From assembly GCF_017357105.1 (NCBI RefSeq), contig NZ_CP071596.1, positions 2,232,001-2,296,000 of the forward strand: a stretch of 64,000 nucleotides of DNA. Direction: 5' to 3'. This DNA is from Natronosalvus caseinilyticus. GTDB taxonomy: Archaea > Halobacteriota > Halobacteria > Halobacteriales > Natrialbaceae. The notes below the pieces were generated by a model, which saw only the letters and a list, made by a program, of their open reading frames with translations, was not told the origin of the DNA and searched no databases. Made by a program: the position numbers and the translations under genes. Shown in pieces: positions 51,462-60,039 of this stretch; within the stretch, counting starts at the first letter, position 1, and each line of letters starts with the position of its first letter.

Positions 51462-53525
51462 TCACTCGATGTGCTCACCGGCCGGAGGAAGGGTAAACGA
51501 AACTGTGGTTCCGCCATCGGGTTCCGACTCTGCCCAGATCTCGCCGCCGTGGCGTTCGACGATTCGCTCGCAGACGGCGAGTCCAATCCCGCTTCCCTCG
51601 TACTCCGTTCGGCTGTGCAGCCGGGAGAATACCTCGAAGATGTGATCCGTCTCGTCGGGATCCATTCCGATCCCGTCGTCGCGAACCGAAACGACCCATC
51701 TGGAACCGTTTCGTTCCGCCGAGACGTGAATCGACGGCGGCTCGTCGCCGCTGTACTGAATCGCGTTGCTCACCAGGTTCTGGAAGACCTGTCGCAACTG
51801 ATCGTGGTCGCCTTCGACGATTGGGAGCGATTCGGCCGCCATCGTCGCGTCGCTCCGGGAAATCTGCACCTGGAGGTCCTCGCGAGCGTTCTCGAGGACG
51901 GCTTCGAGATCGACCGGCTCGAGCGGTTCGCCGCTCGTTTCCACCCGCGAGTAGGCGAGCAATCCTTCGATCATCCCCCGCATGCGGTCGGCCCCGCCAA
52001 TCGCAAATTCGAGGTACTCTTCCCCGTCTTCGTCGAAGGCGTCGCCATAGCGGCGCTCGATGAGCTGGAGGTAACTCGAGACCATCCGGAGCGGTTCCTG
52101 GAGGTCGTGGGAGGCGGCGTAGGCGAACTGCTCGAGACGCTTGTTGGATTCTCGCAGGCTGGTCACGGACTGCTCGAGTTCGTGCTGGTACTGGTGGCGT
52201 TCGATGGCCTCCGCGATGACGTTGGCGACGCTCTGGACGAACGTGACGTCTTCGTCGCTGAAGCCCTGCGGATCGGTGTCATGGGCTCCCAGGATCCCCC
52301 ATGGATCGTTACTCGGGCCGATGATGGTGCTAATTCCGCTACGAACGTCGTGGTTTCGGAGCAAATCCGGACCGGTAAACCGCGTTTCCGACTTCAGATC
52401 CTCGACGATGATAGGTCGATCGCTCGCCAGGGTATATGCCGCCTGCGAGTCGGCTTCGATGGCGGAAACCGTCGCTCCTCCGACGAGCCCGGGTTTCCAG
52501 CCCACTCCCTGGCGGAGGAGCAGTTCGTCAGCCTGGGGATCGAGGTCGAGCACTTTGCAGTACTCGATGTCGAGCGCGGCCCTCACCCGCTGGGCCGCTT
52601 CGTGCATGAGTTCGTCGAGATCGTCCGTCTCGAGTGCGAGCTGGCCGAGATCGGCGACGACCTGTTGCTGGCGAATCCGGTCCGTGAGTTCCTGTTCGCG
52701 GCGTTTTCGATCGGTGATGTCCTGGGACATGACCAGCACGGCGTACACGCGTCCGCCCTCGTCGGTCAACGGATGGGTTCGGAACTCGAACACCTGTTCC
52801 GGCGTCTCCAGCTCGAAAACTGTCGATTCGCCCTCGAGCGTCGCGCGATAGTGCGGTTCGACGACGTCCACGACCTCCGGCGGGAAGGCGTCCTGGACGC
52901 GTTTTCCCTGCAGTTCGGTCGGATCGTACCCGGTTTCCTCGAGGGCGTTCCCGGCGACGAGCGTGTGTCGTAACTCGGTGTCCAGTAGGGCGACGGCTCC
53001 GTTCGGAAAGTTCTCCGTCAACGTTCGGTAGCGCTGTTCGGACGCCGCGAGGCGATCGAGCGTCTCTTCGAGTTCCGCCTGCGTGTCCTGGAGTTCCTGA
53101 TTGCGCTGCTCGAGAACGTACGTTCGCGATTTTGCGCGCGCGTCGTACGCTCCTGCGCCGAATCCGGCGACGCCAGCGAGCGCAGAGAGGATGAGGAAGT
53201 TGTTCACTGGATCCGACAACTGACCGGCGAGATAGATGAAGAGGAGAATACTGGCGACCACGCCAATCGCGCGGAGACACCAGCTGGCGATGGTCGTGAA
53301 GAACCTCGGCTGAATGTCGGTCCGGGGCAGCCCGTATCCCCCGTAGAGGAGCACGAGGCCGGACCCGCTGACTAGGACGACGACGATTATTGCCGCCGAA
53401 CTCGACAGCGCTTCGCCGACTTGCGTGAGTGGCCAGCTCACCCCGATAACGGCGTACAGTCCCCCGAGTGCGAGGATCGCACGACGCCCACCGAACGCCG
53501 AGTGGAATCGGGCCAGGGGATTCAT
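51462..53525 (-). CDS. membrane PAS-GAF sensor histidine kinase
   Basis: 687 aa. Four N-terminal helices (AILALGGLYAVIGVSWPL, AIIVVVLVSGSGLVLLYGG, CLRAIGVVASILLFIYLAG, FLILSALAGVAGFGAGAY), a coiled segment, a PAS domain (SEQRYRTLTENFPNGAVALL, about 160-285), a GAF domain (about 300-445), HisKA with the phospho-His in FAYAASHDLQEPLRM (about 478) and HATPase with NLVSNAIQYSGDEPP and GSGIGLAVCERIVERHGG. No receiver domain is present, so it must pass phosphate to a separate regulator; none is adjacent. AAATAAATA (53546-53554) is 21-29 bp before the ATG. Confidence 0.93.
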   Translation of the reverse strand: MNPLARFHSAFGGRRAILALGGLYAVIGVSWPLTQVGEALSSSAAIIVVVLVSGSGLVLLYGGYGLPRTDIQPRFFTTIASWCLRAIGVVASILLFIYLAGQLSDPVNNFLILSALAGVAGFGAGAYDARAKSRTYVLEQRNQELQDTQAELEETLDRLAASEQRYRTLTENFPNGAVALLDTELRHTLVAGNALEETGYDPTELQGKRVQDAFPPEVVDVVEPHYRATLEGESTVFELETPEQVFEFRTHPLTDEGGRVYAVLVMSQDITDRKRREQELTDRIRQQQVVADLGQLALETDDLDELMHEAAQRVRAALDIEYCKVLDLDPQADELLLRQGVGWKPGLVGGATVSAIEADSQAAYTLASDRPIIVEDLKSETRFTGPDLLRNHDVRSGISTIIGPSNDPWGILGAHDTDPQGFSDEDVTFVQSVANVIAEAIERHQYQHELEQSVTSLRESNKRLEQFAYAASHDLQEPLRMVSSYLQLIERRYGDAFDEDGEEYLEFAIGGADRMRGMIEGLLAYSRVETSGEPLEPVDLEAVLENAREDLQVQISRSDATMAAESLPIVEGDHDQLRQVFQNLVSNAIQYSGDEPPSIHVSAERNGSRWVVSVRDDGIGMDPDETDHIFEVFSRLHSRTEYEGSGIGLAVCERIVERHGGEIWAESEPDGGTTVSFTLPPAGEHIE

Positions 53526-53545
53526 ACCATTCCGAAAGAAGGGCC

Positions 53546-53554
53546 AAATAAATA
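53546..53554 (-). promoter_or_regulatory. TATA box for the histidine kinase
   Basis: AAATAAATA (TATTTATTT in gene direction), leaderless spacing. Confidence 0.55.
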
Positions 53555-53697
53555 GTACTTCTGGATATCCGACCGTCGCTTCAACGACAGTACCGCCGTC
53601 CCCCGTGGCTCGCCGAGTGACCGTCGACCGACACGTCGGCCCCGAGTCCGCGGAACCCTATCTTCATTAGGCCGGACTTCGAACCCACCGGTAGACG

Positions 53698-54372
53698 ATG
53701 TCGCCGGGAATTCGCGCGACGGTGAAAGTCGGGTCGCCCGAGGGCTGTCCAATTGCGGCCTTTTCACAGCGGACGGGGACGACGGTCGATCGGGTGTCGA
53801 CGAGTGCGGCGAGCGAGGGTAACTCGAGCGACAGCGAGGGAAATACCAGGAGTACCACGAGCACCACGGAGTTCCTCGCCGCTACCGACGAGGAGATCGA
53901 CGACGTCTCCGGTCCGATCTTCTCCTACGGGCCCACCAACCTCTATCGTCACACGCACGACGACTCGAGGTGTCCCTGCGCCTGTCTCGGCTCGTTCGGC
54001 TGTCCGGTCCACCGCTACGTCGCCGAGGACGGGGGCCTCACGCTGGTCTTTCACGCCGAGGATTTCGACCAGCTCCAGGCGATCATGACCGAGTTCCGCG
54101 AACGATACCCCGATATCGACGTCCAGCGACTCCTCCAGCCGCCGTTGCAGGGGTCGACCGAAGAGCAAGTGTTCGTCAACCGTGGGAAACTCACCGACCG
54201 CCAGCACGAGGTCCTGCAGGCCGCCTACGATGCCGGGTATTTCGAGCGGCCGAAAGGGGCCAACGCGACCGAAATCGCCGCCGAGCTCGACATTAGCCAG
54301 TCGACGTTCACCGAACACCTCGTCGCCGCTCAGCGAAAGCTCTTCGAGGACATCCTCGAGACTGACGCGTGA
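53698..54372 (+). CDS. cysteine-rich HTH_10 (Bat-like) regulator, NarO-like
   Basis: 224 aa. A Cys cluster CPCACLGSFGC (about residues 98-108), plus Cys17, precedes a central domain and a C-terminal bacterio-opsin-activator HTH_10 (KLTDRQHEVLQAAYDAGYFE, then GANATEIAAELDISQSTFTEHL). Cys-rich Bat-like proteins with this layout, such as NarO of Haloferax, control denitrification genes, possibly through an Fe-S cluster; from recollection, so the name is not assigned. The gene sits 4 kb before nirK. The start at 53698 is the first ATG of the frame. Confidence 0.78.
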   Translation: MSPGIRATVKVGSPEGCPIAAFSQRTGTTVDRVSTSAASEGNSSDSEGNTRSTTSTTEFLAATDEEIDDVSGPIFSYGPTNLYRHTHDDSRCPCACLGSFGCPVHRYVAEDGGLTLVFHAEDFDQLQAIMTEFRERYPDIDVQRLLQPPLQGSTEEQVFVNRGKLTDRQHEVLQAAYDAGYFERPKGANATEIAAELDISQSTFTEHLVAAQRKLFEDILETDA

Positions 54373-54398
54373 CCGTCGGCGACCGACAACGGAAATAG

Positions 54399-54404
54399 TT
54401 TAAT
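54399..54404 (+). promoter_or_regulatory. TATA box for the split-barrel gene
   Basis: TTTAAT 31-36 bp upstream of the ATG at 54435. Confidence 0.5.
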
Positions 54405-54434
54405 GCCGCATAGGCTTTGACTCTGCATACGACG

Positions 54435-54896
54435 ATGTCACTAGCCGAGGAAACCGAGATGACGGCGACGGAGATCGACGCCTTCCTGAATCGCCACGAG
54501 ACTGGCGTCCTGGCACTCGCCAGCGACAACACGCCGTACGCGATCCCGATCTCCTACGGATACGACGCCGACAGCCGATCGTTCTACATGCGACTGGTTT
54601 CGACGCCCGAAAGCGAGAAACGCGAGTTTCTCGCCTCTTCTCCCCAGGTTCGTCTCGTCGTTTACAACGAACGAGATGGCGGTGAGACCTACCACAGCAT
54701 CGTGGCCGTCGGTACGCTCGAGACGATCGACCCGGCCAATCTCACCGTCGAGGACGTTGAGCAGTACGGGACGACGAAGCGACCGCTGTTCGAAATCTGG
54801 GGCGAGTCGAAAGCGAATCTCGACATCCAACTCTATCGGTTTGAACCCGACGACCTGAGCGGGCGCCGAACCGAAATCGATCGCGGGGACGCGTAG
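54435..54896 (+). CDS. pyridoxamine 5'-phosphate oxidase-family protein
   Basis: 153 aa, a split-barrel flavin-type protein. LNRHETGVLALASDNTPYAI, ISYGYDADSRSFYMRLVSTP and RDGGETYHSIVAVGTLETID. It is about the same length as its paralogue at 42294-42749, with the same I-P-[IV]-S-Y-G-Y motif. Here a stop at 54894 ends the barrel. Role unknown. Confidence 0.85.
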   Translation: MSLAEETEMTATEIDAFLNRHETGVLALASDNTPYAIPISYGYDADSRSFYMRLVSTPESEKREFLASSPQVRLVVYNERDGGETYHSIVAVGTLETIDPANLTVEDVEQYGTTKRPLFEIWGESKANLDIQLYRFEPDDLSGRRTEIDRGDA

Positions 54897-54965
54897 CTCC
54901 TGTCGGTTTTTCGGTGTGATCCTCGGTCCGTCCCTCGGGCGGTGGCTGGGCGCGCTAAAACGCAA

Positions 54966-55103
54966 TCAGTGAACGAGAAAGTGTTCGCGGGAAACCGTCG
55001 TTCCGCAGACTGGGCACCCGTACTCGACCGTCGCGTCGCGCACGTCGCCGTCCACGGGGCCTCGCTGGCCGCAGTCCGGACAGGTAAACTCGTGTGTTTT
55101 CAT
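54966..55103 (-). CDS. 45-aa zinc-ribbon protein (paralogue)
   Basis: HEFTCPDCGQRGPVDGDVRD, YGCPVCGTTVSREHFLVH. The two CxxC pairs and the C-terminal TVSRxxF match the 53-aa protein at 51030-51191, so the two are paralogues 4 kb apart flanking the kinase and HTH_10 genes. Start ATG 55103. Confidence 0.7.
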   Translation of the reverse strand: MKTHEFTCPDCGQRGPVDGDVRDATVEYGCPVCGTTVSREHFLVH

Positions 55104-55180
55104 TGGAGTCGGTTGGGCACCTCTACCTAGACGAACACGACGGGTCTCGATAGGGGTCTAGCCACACTATGTGGGGGTGT

Positions 55181-55636
55181 TTAAACGGGACGTCGAAGCG
55201 TCCGACGACCGAGCAGCGAAACGCAGAGTCGCCACGGCAGGACGAAGGCCAGCCCGAAGACGACGTTGACGAGGACGAACTCGAGCGGGGCACCCCCGGG
55301 GAAGTATTCCGTCGCCCGAATCGCGGCGCCGACGAACGAAGCGCCGATCCAGCCGAGCGTGACGTATCGAAGGGTCCTGGTGGGGCTGGAAAGCGTGTCG
55401 AACCGGAGCGTCCCGACGAGCATACTCACGAACAGCCAGCCGACCAGAAACGGCACGGCGGTTCGAAGGGTGTGGATCGGGTACACCCACGGCTCGACCG
55501 CGTGCGAGAACAAGCCGATGCCGAAGAAGGCGAGGATGGCGATTCCGTCGCCGAGAGCGACGACGGCGGCGACGACGGCGGTACTCGAGTCGAGGCTGGC
55601 GAGTCGGATGCGTTGGGATATCGCGTTCATGGTCAT
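55181..55636 (-). CDS. DUF3054 membrane protein
   Basis: 151 aa with four helices (VVAAVVALGDGIAILAFFG, PFLVGWLFVSMLVGTL, YVTLGWIGASFVGAAIR, EFVLVNVVFGLAFVLPW). DUF3054 family; function unknown, but often near heme/respiratory genes. The ATG at 55636 overlaps the ctaB stop by 4 bp (ATGA), so the two form an operon. An alternative ATG lies 6 bp downstream. Confidence 0.82.
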   Translation of the reverse strand: MTMNAISQRIRLASLDSSTAVVAAVVALGDGIAILAFFGIGLFSHAVEPWVYPIHTLRTAVPFLVGWLFVSMLVGTLRFDTLSSPTRTLRYVTLGWIGASFVGAAIRATEYFPGGAPLEFVLVNVVFGLAFVLPWRLCVSLLGRRTLRRPV

Positions 55637-57096
55637 GGTCGGACTCCGACGACGAGCGCTTCGGCGACGATGGCGAGCAAGACGACGCCGAGGTAGGCGT
55701 TCGAGGCGTGGAACGTCCGGAGCGTCGCGCGGTCGGTTCGGCGGCGACACTGCACGACTGCCGCGACGAGAAACATTCCACCCGCGGTAATCGTCGAGAG
55801 GGTGAAGAGCCAACCGAGCGGGGTCACGAGGCCGAGCACGGTCGTCATCACCAGCGTTCCGCCGAGGGTCAGGAGGATCCGGCGCCGGGCGGCCGAGATG
55901 CCCGAGACGACCGGAAACATCGGGTAGCCGGCCCGCGCGTAGTCGTCCCGGTAGACGATCGCGAGGTTGTAGAAGTGCGCCGGCGTCCAGACGACGACGA
56001 TCAGCGCGAGCACGATCGCCGGCAGCCCGATCGAACCCGTGACGGCAGCCCAGCCGATGAGGGCCGGAAGCGCGCCCGACCCGCCGCCGATCGCGATGTT
56101 CCAGGTCGTATTCGGTTTGAGGACGACGGTGTAGAGTACGCTGTAGTAGACGATGGCCGCCAGCGTCAGCGCCGCGACGAGACGGCTGACCAGCGTCACG
56201 AGCACGACCATCGAAAGGACGGCCAGCGCGAACGCAAAGAGGGTCGCACGAGCGGCCGACACCTGATCGGTCGCCACGGGCCGGTCCGCCGTTCGCGACA
56301 TCTGCTGATCACGGTCGCGCTCGTAGGCGTGGTTGAACGCCCCGCTCGCTCCCGTCGCCAGCACCCCGCCGGCGAGCGTCGCCACGACGGTCACGCCGTC
56401 GGGCCACTGACCGGTGGTCGTCGCGAGCGCCATCCCCGCGAGCGCGAGCAGACACAGCAGCCACATCAACCGCGGTTTCGTCAACTCGAGGTAGGTTCGC
56501 CCCTTCGAACGGAGTCGGGCGTGCGTCGACCGTTCCGCGTTGGCTCGAGTCGGGTTCGACGGCGGCTCACTCGCGGGTGCGGACGACGGCGATTCGCTTG
56601 CAGGTTCGGACGACGGTGCAGGCTCGGCGGTGTCGACTGTGGTCCGTTCGGTGGTCGACTCGCCCTCGAGCGTCCAGCCGAGGGCGGCGAGCAGCGCGGT
56701 GAAGAGCACGGCAGCGATCGCGAGGTGGGCTCGTCTCGCGACGGGTTCTCCAGTAACAACGACGAGTCCACCGACGGCGACCTGGATCACGAAGAGGGCC
56801 ACGCCGCCGCTGATGGCGATACGCGTCCGTCGACTCGCCTCCGCCTTCCAGGCGCCGACCATCGTCAGGGCGAGTACCAGACCGACGATCCCGGCGAGCA
56901 GTCGATGGCCGAGAACGGCGATCAGCGTCGGGTCGGTCAGTGAGGCGATTCCGTCGGTACAGAGCGGCCACGTCCCGCAGGCGCTCCCGGCGTCGGTCGT
57001 CGCGAGCGCCGCCCCCGTCGCGAGCAGCGCGTAGGTCGCGAGCGTCGTTGTCGCGAGAAGGAGAACGAATCGACGTGTCGTAAACAGGGTCGTCAT
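55633..57096 (-). CDS. ctaB: heme A synthase-like / heme O synthase fusion
   Basis: 487 aa. The N-terminal half (about 1-150) has four helices of the CtaA (heme A synthase) type, with HRLLAGIVGLVL and ARRAHLAIAAVLF His residues; a Pro/Ser/Glu linker (about 150-195) leads to a protoheme IX farnesyltransferase with NHAYERDRDQQMSRT (aspartate-rich prenyl site), VYYSVLYTVVLKPNTTWNIA and YRDDYARAGYPMFP. Together they would make heme O and begin heme A for terminal oxidases. The fusion is known in haloarchaea. Start 57096. The CGAACGCCTTCG motif lies 47-58 bp upstream. Confidence 0.9.
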   Translation of the reverse strand: MTTLFTTRRFVLLLATTTLATYALLATGAALATTDAGSACGTWPLCTDGIASLTDPTLIAVLGHRLLAGIVGLVLALTMVGAWKAEASRRTRIAISGGVALFVIQVAVGGLVVVTGEPVARRAHLAIAAVLFTALLAALGWTLEGESTTERTTVDTAEPAPSSEPASESPSSAPASEPPSNPTRANAERSTHARLRSKGRTYLELTKPRLMWLLCLLALAGMALATTTGQWPDGVTVVATLAGGVLATGASGAFNHAYERDRDQQMSRTADRPVATDQVSAARATLFAFALAVLSMVVLVTLVSRLVAALTLAAIVYYSVLYTVVLKPNTTWNIAIGGGSGALPALIGWAAVTGSIGLPAIVLALIVVVWTPAHFYNLAIVYRDDYARAGYPMFPVVSGISAARRRILLTLGGTLVMTTVLGLVTPLGWLFTLSTITAGGMFLVAAVVQCRRRTDRATLRTFHASNAYLGVVLLAIVAEALVVGVRP

Positions 57097-57115
57097 GAGT
57101 GGGTAGAGCGTGTTC

Positions 57116-57139
57116 GAACGGGCGGTTCAGTTCCCGTTC
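57116..57139. promoter_or_regulatory. inverted repeat GAACGGG-N10-CCCGTTC upstream of ctaB
   Basis: Perfect 7-bp arms with a 10-nt spacer, 20 bp from the ctaB start, directly beside the CGAA-N4-TTCG element. Confidence 0.4.
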
Positions 57140-57142
57140 ACA

Positions 57143-57154
57143 CGAAGGCGTTCG
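57143..57154 (-). promoter_or_regulatory. CGAACGCCTTCG element of ctaB
   Basis: In gene direction CGAACGCCTTCG, starting 58 and ending 47 bp from the ctaB ATG; one of four related sites in 3 kb. Confidence 0.6.
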
Positions 57155-57478
57155 AAACGGTCGTACCCGACAATTCCCCCGAACATGTTTCGACCGGCTC
57201 GAGCGGCGAGAGGTCTCGAGGGTAAGAGGGGGAGGTTGCGGGTAGCAGTTCTGACGTTCCTTACCGTCAGATCCGACGGTCGTCGGTTCCGTCGCCAGTT
57301 ATCAGAACGGTCAGGGATCCATCCCTCGAGCCTGGATCTGCACCTGGTTACATCCGACAGGACGGTACGTTCGACGAGTGACAGTTCATCGACCGTCGCG
57401 AGTCGTGGATGAGAAGCGGGTCGAATCGTAGAGGAGAGAAAACGTGGAAAAGAAAAGCGAGCTCCGCACACGGCGAGC

Positions 57479-58582
57479 CTACGGTTCCGGATTGAATATC
57501 TCGGGTTCAGGTTCGCCCTCGACCTCGATGACGCCCAGCATCCCCCGCCGGGCGGCTCGAGTGAGCGCGTGGTCGACGAGTTTGATCGGTCCGGGAACCG
57601 GAGTCTCCATTTCGCCGGCCGCGACGGATCCGGGGACGACTGGCGCGGTTTCGACGAAGCGGCCCGGCTCGGAGACCAGGTCGCCTTCGCGGTAGTACGC
57701 GTCGAAGACGTTCCCGATGGGGTGGAGGGCACTCGTCAGGTTCGGCCCGCCGTTGGCGAAGAAGACGCGAACCCGTTCGCCCTTCTGGACGGTCACGGGG
57801 CCGTAGCCGTTCCCGGTGAACGCGTAGGCCTCGCCGTTGAGGGTGACGTAGGTTGGCTCCTCGGCTTTCATCTTGTCGAAGCTGAACGCGTGATGGCCCT
57901 CCTCGCCGGGCGCGCCCTTCGTGTACAGCTCGTTCTGGCCGAAGTACAGTTCGCGGTCGACCGCCGGGAGGCCGTCCTCGGGCTCGACGAGGATTGCGCC
58001 GTACATCCCGGCGCTGATGTGGTAGTCCATGTTCGGGACCGCACAGTGGTAGACGTGCACGCCGGGGTACATCGCTTTGAACTCGATCTCCGCGCTCTCG
58101 CCCGGACTGATCGTCGTGTCCTCGGCGCCCCCGCCGGGGCCGTAGACTGCGTGAAGGTCGATGTTGTGTGGCATCGAGTTCTCCTCGCTGTTCGTGAGCG
58201 TGAGGTGGATCGTGTCGCCCCGACGTACGCGGATCATCGGTCCCGGGATCTGGTCGTCGAACGTCATGTAGTCGAAGGTGACGCCCGGTTCGATCTCCGC
58301 GGTGACCTCCGTCGTCGTCATCGAGATTTCGTGGTGGCGCGGCTCGGTCCAGTCGACCGGCGCTGGAATGTCCGTCGGATCGGCCGCGACGCGGTCGACG
58401 TCGACCGGTTTCGCACTCGCGAGCGACTCTTCCGTGTCGGCCGCTGGTTCTTCGCCGTTGCCATTTCCGTTGCCGTTTCCGTTCCCCTCGTCAGCGTTCC
58501 CGACACAGCCAGCGACCGCTACTGCACCAGCCACACCGAGTCCCTGCAAGAACCGCCGTCGTTTCGAATTCAGTTGGGTCAT
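57479..58582 (-). CDS. nirK: copper-containing nitrite reductase
   Basis: 367-aa lipoprotein-type NirK, converting nitrite to NO outside the membrane. Tat/lipobox start RRRFLQGLG with AVAGC; then a Gly-Asn repeat linker, and two cupredoxin domains. T1 copper ligands are in YHCAVPN and YHISAGMYG. T2 ligands are His in NIDLH, VYH and the late VDHAL. The catalytic Asp is in HNIDLH and the catalytic His in SALHPIGN. ATG 58582 is used; a GTG 9 bp upstream is less likely. It has a 5'-side palindrome and a degenerate copy of the local motif (see separate entries). Confidence 0.95.
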   Translation of the reverse strand: MTQLNSKRRRFLQGLGVAGAVAVAGCVGNADEGNGNGNGNGNGEEPAADTEESLASAKPVDVDRVAADPTDIPAPVDWTEPRHHEISMTTTEVTAEIEPGVTFDYMTFDDQIPGPMIRVRRGDTIHLTLTNSEENSMPHNIDLHAVYGPGGGAEDTTISPGESAEIEFKAMYPGVHVYHCAVPNMDYHISAGMYGAILVEPEDGLPAVDRELYFGQNELYTKGAPGEEGHHAFSFDKMKAEEPTYVTLNGEAYAFTGNGYGPVTVQKGERVRVFFANGGPNLTSALHPIGNVFDAYYREGDLVSEPGRFVETAPVVPGSVAAGEMETPVPGPIKLVDHALTRAARRGMLGVIEVEGEPEPEIFNPEP

Positions 58583-58602
58583 TGTCCTCACCTGGGAGTT
58601 TG

Positions 58603-58621
58603 ACTTGACGTATGTTCAAGT
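58603..58621. promoter_or_regulatory. palindrome ACTTGA-N7-TCAAGT upstream of nirK
   Basis: Perfect 6-bp arms ending 21 bp before the ATG (58582), where TBP/TFB or RNA polymerase would sit for a leaderless gene; repressor or activator site. Confidence 0.45.
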
Positions 58622-58623
58622 AT

Positions 58624-58634
58624 GAATACGATTC
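58624..58634 (-). promoter_or_regulatory. degenerate CGAA-type element of nirK
   Basis: GAATCGTATTC in gene direction, 42 bp from the ATG. It differs from the local consensus by one inserted T and outer bases, but has the same position. Confidence 0.35.
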
Positions 58635-58675
58635 CCGGACAATGGAAATACGTACGGAGGTGTTCGGATAGGAGT

Positions 58676-58707
58676 TTAAATATTTAAAAGACCCCTCGTT
58701 ATGAGGG
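58676..58707 (-). terminator. hairpin plus T tract after DUF2249-1
   Basis: In minus-strand order CCCTC-N5-GAGGG (58707-58693) is followed by GTCTTTTAAATATTTAAA, i.e. a 5-bp stem then a T/AT-rich run, 73 bp after the DUF2249 stop. It could instead be an AT-rich promoter of nirK. Confidence 0.35.
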
Positions 58708-58779
58708 TGTCAACTTCAAGCAGTTCGTTCAGACGGGGTTCGAATTCGGTGAAATTGGGGACGACACCCCACTATCCGG

Positions 58780-59073
58780 TCACGCTCGCCAGATGACGGT
58801 CACGACTTCGGCGTCCATCTCGAGCGTCTCGTACACGTAGCCTCGATCCTCGAGTTTCGGATACAGGAACTGCGGGGCGCGGTCGTTTCGCTGGATCAGC
58901 ACCGTCTCCTCGGGCAGCTCCACCAGCCGCTCGAGCGTGTTCGCGAGCGGGGCCGGCGGCCCTAGCGATCGAACGTCGAGCACGGTTCGCGGTCGGTCCT
59001 CGGGCGCTGCCGTCCGTTCGACGACGGACTCGTGGTTGTAATTGTGGTCGTGGCCCTGGCCGTGAGTAGACAT
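58780..59073 (-). CDS. DUF2249 protein 1
   Basis: 97 aa of the DUF2249 (TusA/SirA-like fold) family. A His-rich N-terminus (GQGHDHNYNHE) then LDVRSLGPPAPLANTLERLV, LIQRNDRAPQFLYPKLEDRG, and VVTVIWRA. The conserved Asp-x-Arg and the Pro-x-L-x-P replace the catalytic Cys of TusA. It occurs beside nitrite/nitrate respiration genes. Regulated probably by the CGAACGCATTCG site 39-50 bp upstream. Confidence 0.85.
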   Translation of the reverse strand: MSTHGQGHDHNYNHESVVERTAAPEDRPRTVLDVRSLGPPAPLANTLERLVELPEETVLIQRNDRAPQFLYPKLEDRGYVYETLEMDAEVVTVIWRA

Positions 59074-59111
59074 ACGTCTACAAATGAACTCGAGGGTCGT
59101 CTACTTGTTCG

Positions 59112-59123
59112 CGAATGCGTTCG
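59112..59123 (-). promoter_or_regulatory. CGAACGCATTCG element of DUF2249-1
   Basis: In gene direction CGAACGCATTCG; its near end is 39 bp from the ATG at 59073. Confidence 0.6.
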
Positions 59124-59266
59124 GGTGACGAGCGAGACTGATGGACGAGGGTGCCAGGTGAGGATGACAACTCAGCGTGATCACTGCGGACGACAGACGA
59201 AAACGCTCGCGTCTTCGCGCGAACGGTGGAGATGACGGGGTAAGAGTACCAGTTTCGAATGGTGCG

Positions 59267-59500
59267 TTACTCGGCTCGTTTCGGGAACTCCGCAACGAAT
59301 TTCCCCGCCTCGGCCTGTTCGACGGCGTATCCGTCGACGTCGAACTCGTCGACTTCCGCCTGGAACTCGTAGAACAGCGGCTTCGGTTCGTGATCGTTGA
59401 TGATCGTCAGCGTTTCGCCTGCCTCGAGTTCGTCAAAGGCGTCGTGAATCGTCGGGTGGCGGTCGACCGGCGGGATCGATCTGACGTCGAGTGTCGTCAT
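59267..59500 (-). CDS. DUF2249 protein 2
   Basis: 77 aa, a DUF2249 paralogue. LDVRSIPPVDRHPTIHDAFD, LIINDHEPKPLFYEFQAEV-like TIINDHEPKPLFYEF, ending in a short tail. The first ATG with the family start is 59500. It has the CGAACGTATTCG element 41-52 bp upstream. Its function is unknown; family members go with denitrification. Confidence 0.85.
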   Translation of the reverse strand: MTTLDVRSIPPVDRHPTIHDAFDELEAGETLTIINDHEPKPLFYEFQAEVDEFDVDGYAVEQAEAGKFVAEFPKRAE

Positions 59501-59540
59501 GCAGTCGTCGGTAGTGGTTCCACCGGTATCGGCGTTCCTC

Positions 59541-59552
59541 CGAATACGTTCG
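59541..59552 (-). promoter_or_regulatory. CGAACGTATTCG element of DUF2249-2
   Basis: In gene direction CGAACGTATTCG, extended palindrome CCGAA-N4-TTCGG (59540-59553), 41 bp from the ATG. Confidence 0.6.
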
Positions 59553-59695
59553 GGTCGATTCTGGGCTCGCAGACGTCTCTCGTCTCCGAATCGCGTGCTC
59601 ACGTGCGTATCACACCATAATTAGGTAGCGTTCGGACGACCGTCGTGTCGGATACGCGAGAACACTTATGCGGATCCGAACGGTACTGATACTCG

Positions 59696-59911
59696 ATGTA
59701 TCCGACCGATGCTGGTACACACGGATTCCTCACCGTTCAGGTCGCGGTCCTCCTCCACGTCGGACTCGCCCTCGGAAGCACGGCCCTGCTGTGGTGGCTC
59801 GGACTGCCAGCGCGGTTGGCTGTCCCCGCCTTCGTCGTCGCTGTCTTCCTTCTGCTGGTCCCCTTCTGGCCGGTCTATGCCGACTTCCATCCGTCGTCTG
59901 GAGAACGCTAG
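59696..59911 (+). CDS. small two-helix membrane protein
   Basis: 71 aa. FLTVQVAVLLHVGLALGSTA and VPAFVVAVFLLLVPFWPVYA are membrane helices with a WWLGLPARLA loop; Glu/Arg end. Codons and start look real (a TTATG-like AT stretch 35-40 bp before). It lies divergent from DUF2249-2 and 128 bp before the HTH_10 gene. I do not recognise a family; possibly an accessory to nitrite respiration. Confidence 0.6.
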   Translation: MYPTDAGTHGFLTVQVAVLLHVGLALGSTALLWWLGLPARLAVPAFVVAVFLLLVPFWPVYADFHPSSGER

Positions 59912-60026
59912 CGCCGCTGCTCGTCGATCTCGAGCGAGATCCTGCCGCGATTCCGTTTCGAGATGATAAACCCCGCGGTCGTTCCCGACCGATCATATTC
60001 TGGGGTACTCATTAGGGGAACGCACC

Positions 60027-60038
60027 CGAACGTGTTCG
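60027..60038 (+). promoter_or_regulatory. CGAACGTGTTCG element of the HTH_10 gene
   Basis: CGAACGTGTTCG ends one base before the ATG at 60040. Such a position would let the gene product repress itself. Confidence 0.55.
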
Positions 60039-60039
60039 T

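Larger units (their letters stand above)
57097..57478. other. 382-bp region between ctaB and nirK with operator-like sites
   Basis: No gene. Contains GAACGGG-N10-CCCGTTC (57116-57139) and the CGAAGGCGTTCG element (57143-57154), then no clear signal up to the nirK stop. Confidence 0.5.
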
